Assembly: GCA_023391815.1 (NCBI GenBank)
Contig: JAEWAF010000061.1
Coordinates: 1 to 23,521 of the forward strand
Origin: Pseudomonadota bacterium
GTDB lineage: Bacteria; Pseudomonadota; Gammaproteobacteria; Steroidobacterales; Steroidobacteraceae
Direction: 5' to 3'
Length of the DNA: 23,521 nt
The notes beneath the pieces were generated by a model that was not told the origin of the DNA, made no database searches, and worked only from the letters and a program-made list of their open reading frames with translations. Made by a program: the position numbers and the translations under genes. This document shows positions 23,383 through 23,521 of this stretch, piece by piece. How positions within the stretch are numbered: the stretch's first letter is position 1; each line of letters begins with the position of its first letter.

Positions 23383-23521
23383 GCGTCGTGTTCGATGCCG
23401 TCTAAGAGGCTTGGTGGTTCGCGTCGTGTTCGATGCCGTCTAAGAGGCTCGGTGGTCGCGTTGGTGGGTTGCTTCGCTCGGTTGCGTGGGTCGGAGTTCG
23501 GTGGTTCGCATCGTCTGGTAG
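23383..23521. repeat. Non-coding tail with 38-bp direct repeat
   Basis: Directly after the chpC stop, 23383-23420 is repeated almost exactly at 23421-23457. The two share GCGTCGTGTTCGATGCCGTC followed by TAAGAGGCT and differ by one substitution and one missing T. A diverged third start (GGTGGTTCGCATCGT) appears at 23500-23514, and the array may continue past the window. No open frame or clear terminator is seen. Confidence 0.75.

Overview
The window is chromosomal DNA from a GC-rich gammaproteobacterium. Gene content and order closely follow the Pseudomonas aeruginosa PA0388-PA0415 block (from memory: DUF4426, yggT, proC, yggS, pilT, pilU, then pyrB, ruvX, yqgE, tonB3, gshB, pilG-pilH-pilI-pilJ-chpA-chpC). 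Losses relative to Pseudomonas (no metX/metW, pyrR, pyrC', pilK or chpB) and a third PilT/PilU-type ATPase suggest a lineage outside Pseudomonas, perhaps Xanthomonadales, Nevskiales or Steroidobacteraceae. That placement is inference. No phage, transposase, CRISPR, rRNA or tRNA was seen.

Layout: (1) At 1-112 (-) lies a 5'-less piece of a histidinol-dehydrogenase-like gene, in frame directly after the stop of a complete HU-type DNA-binding protein (113-424, -). (2) At 703-3492 (-) is a housekeeping cluster in the order yggS > proC > yggT > DUF4426 lipoprotein. (3) Divergent from it, 3596-7172 (+) holds three consecutive retraction ATPase genes: pilT, pilU and a second pilU-like gene. A terminator-like hairpin and a pair of abutting hairpins separate pilT from pilU. 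(4) At 7173-7716 is a non-coding island with a 30-bp-arm inverted repeat followed by about 5.5 copies of a 46-bp tandem repeat. It sits between convergent genes. (5) At 7717-12184 (-) is a tightly packed operon gshB > tonB > yqgE > ruvX > pyrB > a short FNR/PyrK-like NAD-binding-domain ORF. ruvX seems to use a CTG start that overlaps the yqgE stop. (6) Divergent from gshB, 12366-23382 (+) is the Pil-Chp chemosensory operon pilG, pilH, pilI, pilJ, chpA (2264 aa multi-Hpt hybrid CheA kinase) and chpC. (7) The last 139 bp are non-coding, with a 38-bp direct repeat.

How it fits together: PilJ senses at the membrane, and PilI and ChpC are CheW-type adaptors for ChpA. ChpA should phosphorylate PilG and PilH, which control extension and retraction of type IV pili. 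The three ATPases at 3.6-7.2 kb would power retraction. The TonB-family protein in the gshB operon may also belong to this surface machinery, since its P. aeruginosa counterpart TonB3 is linked to twitching. Most of the window is a conserved core locus. The less ordinary parts are the tandem third ATPase, the repeat island, the ruvX start, the truncated ORFs at 1-112 and 7717-8130, and the A9 tract and repetitive acidic linker in chpA.
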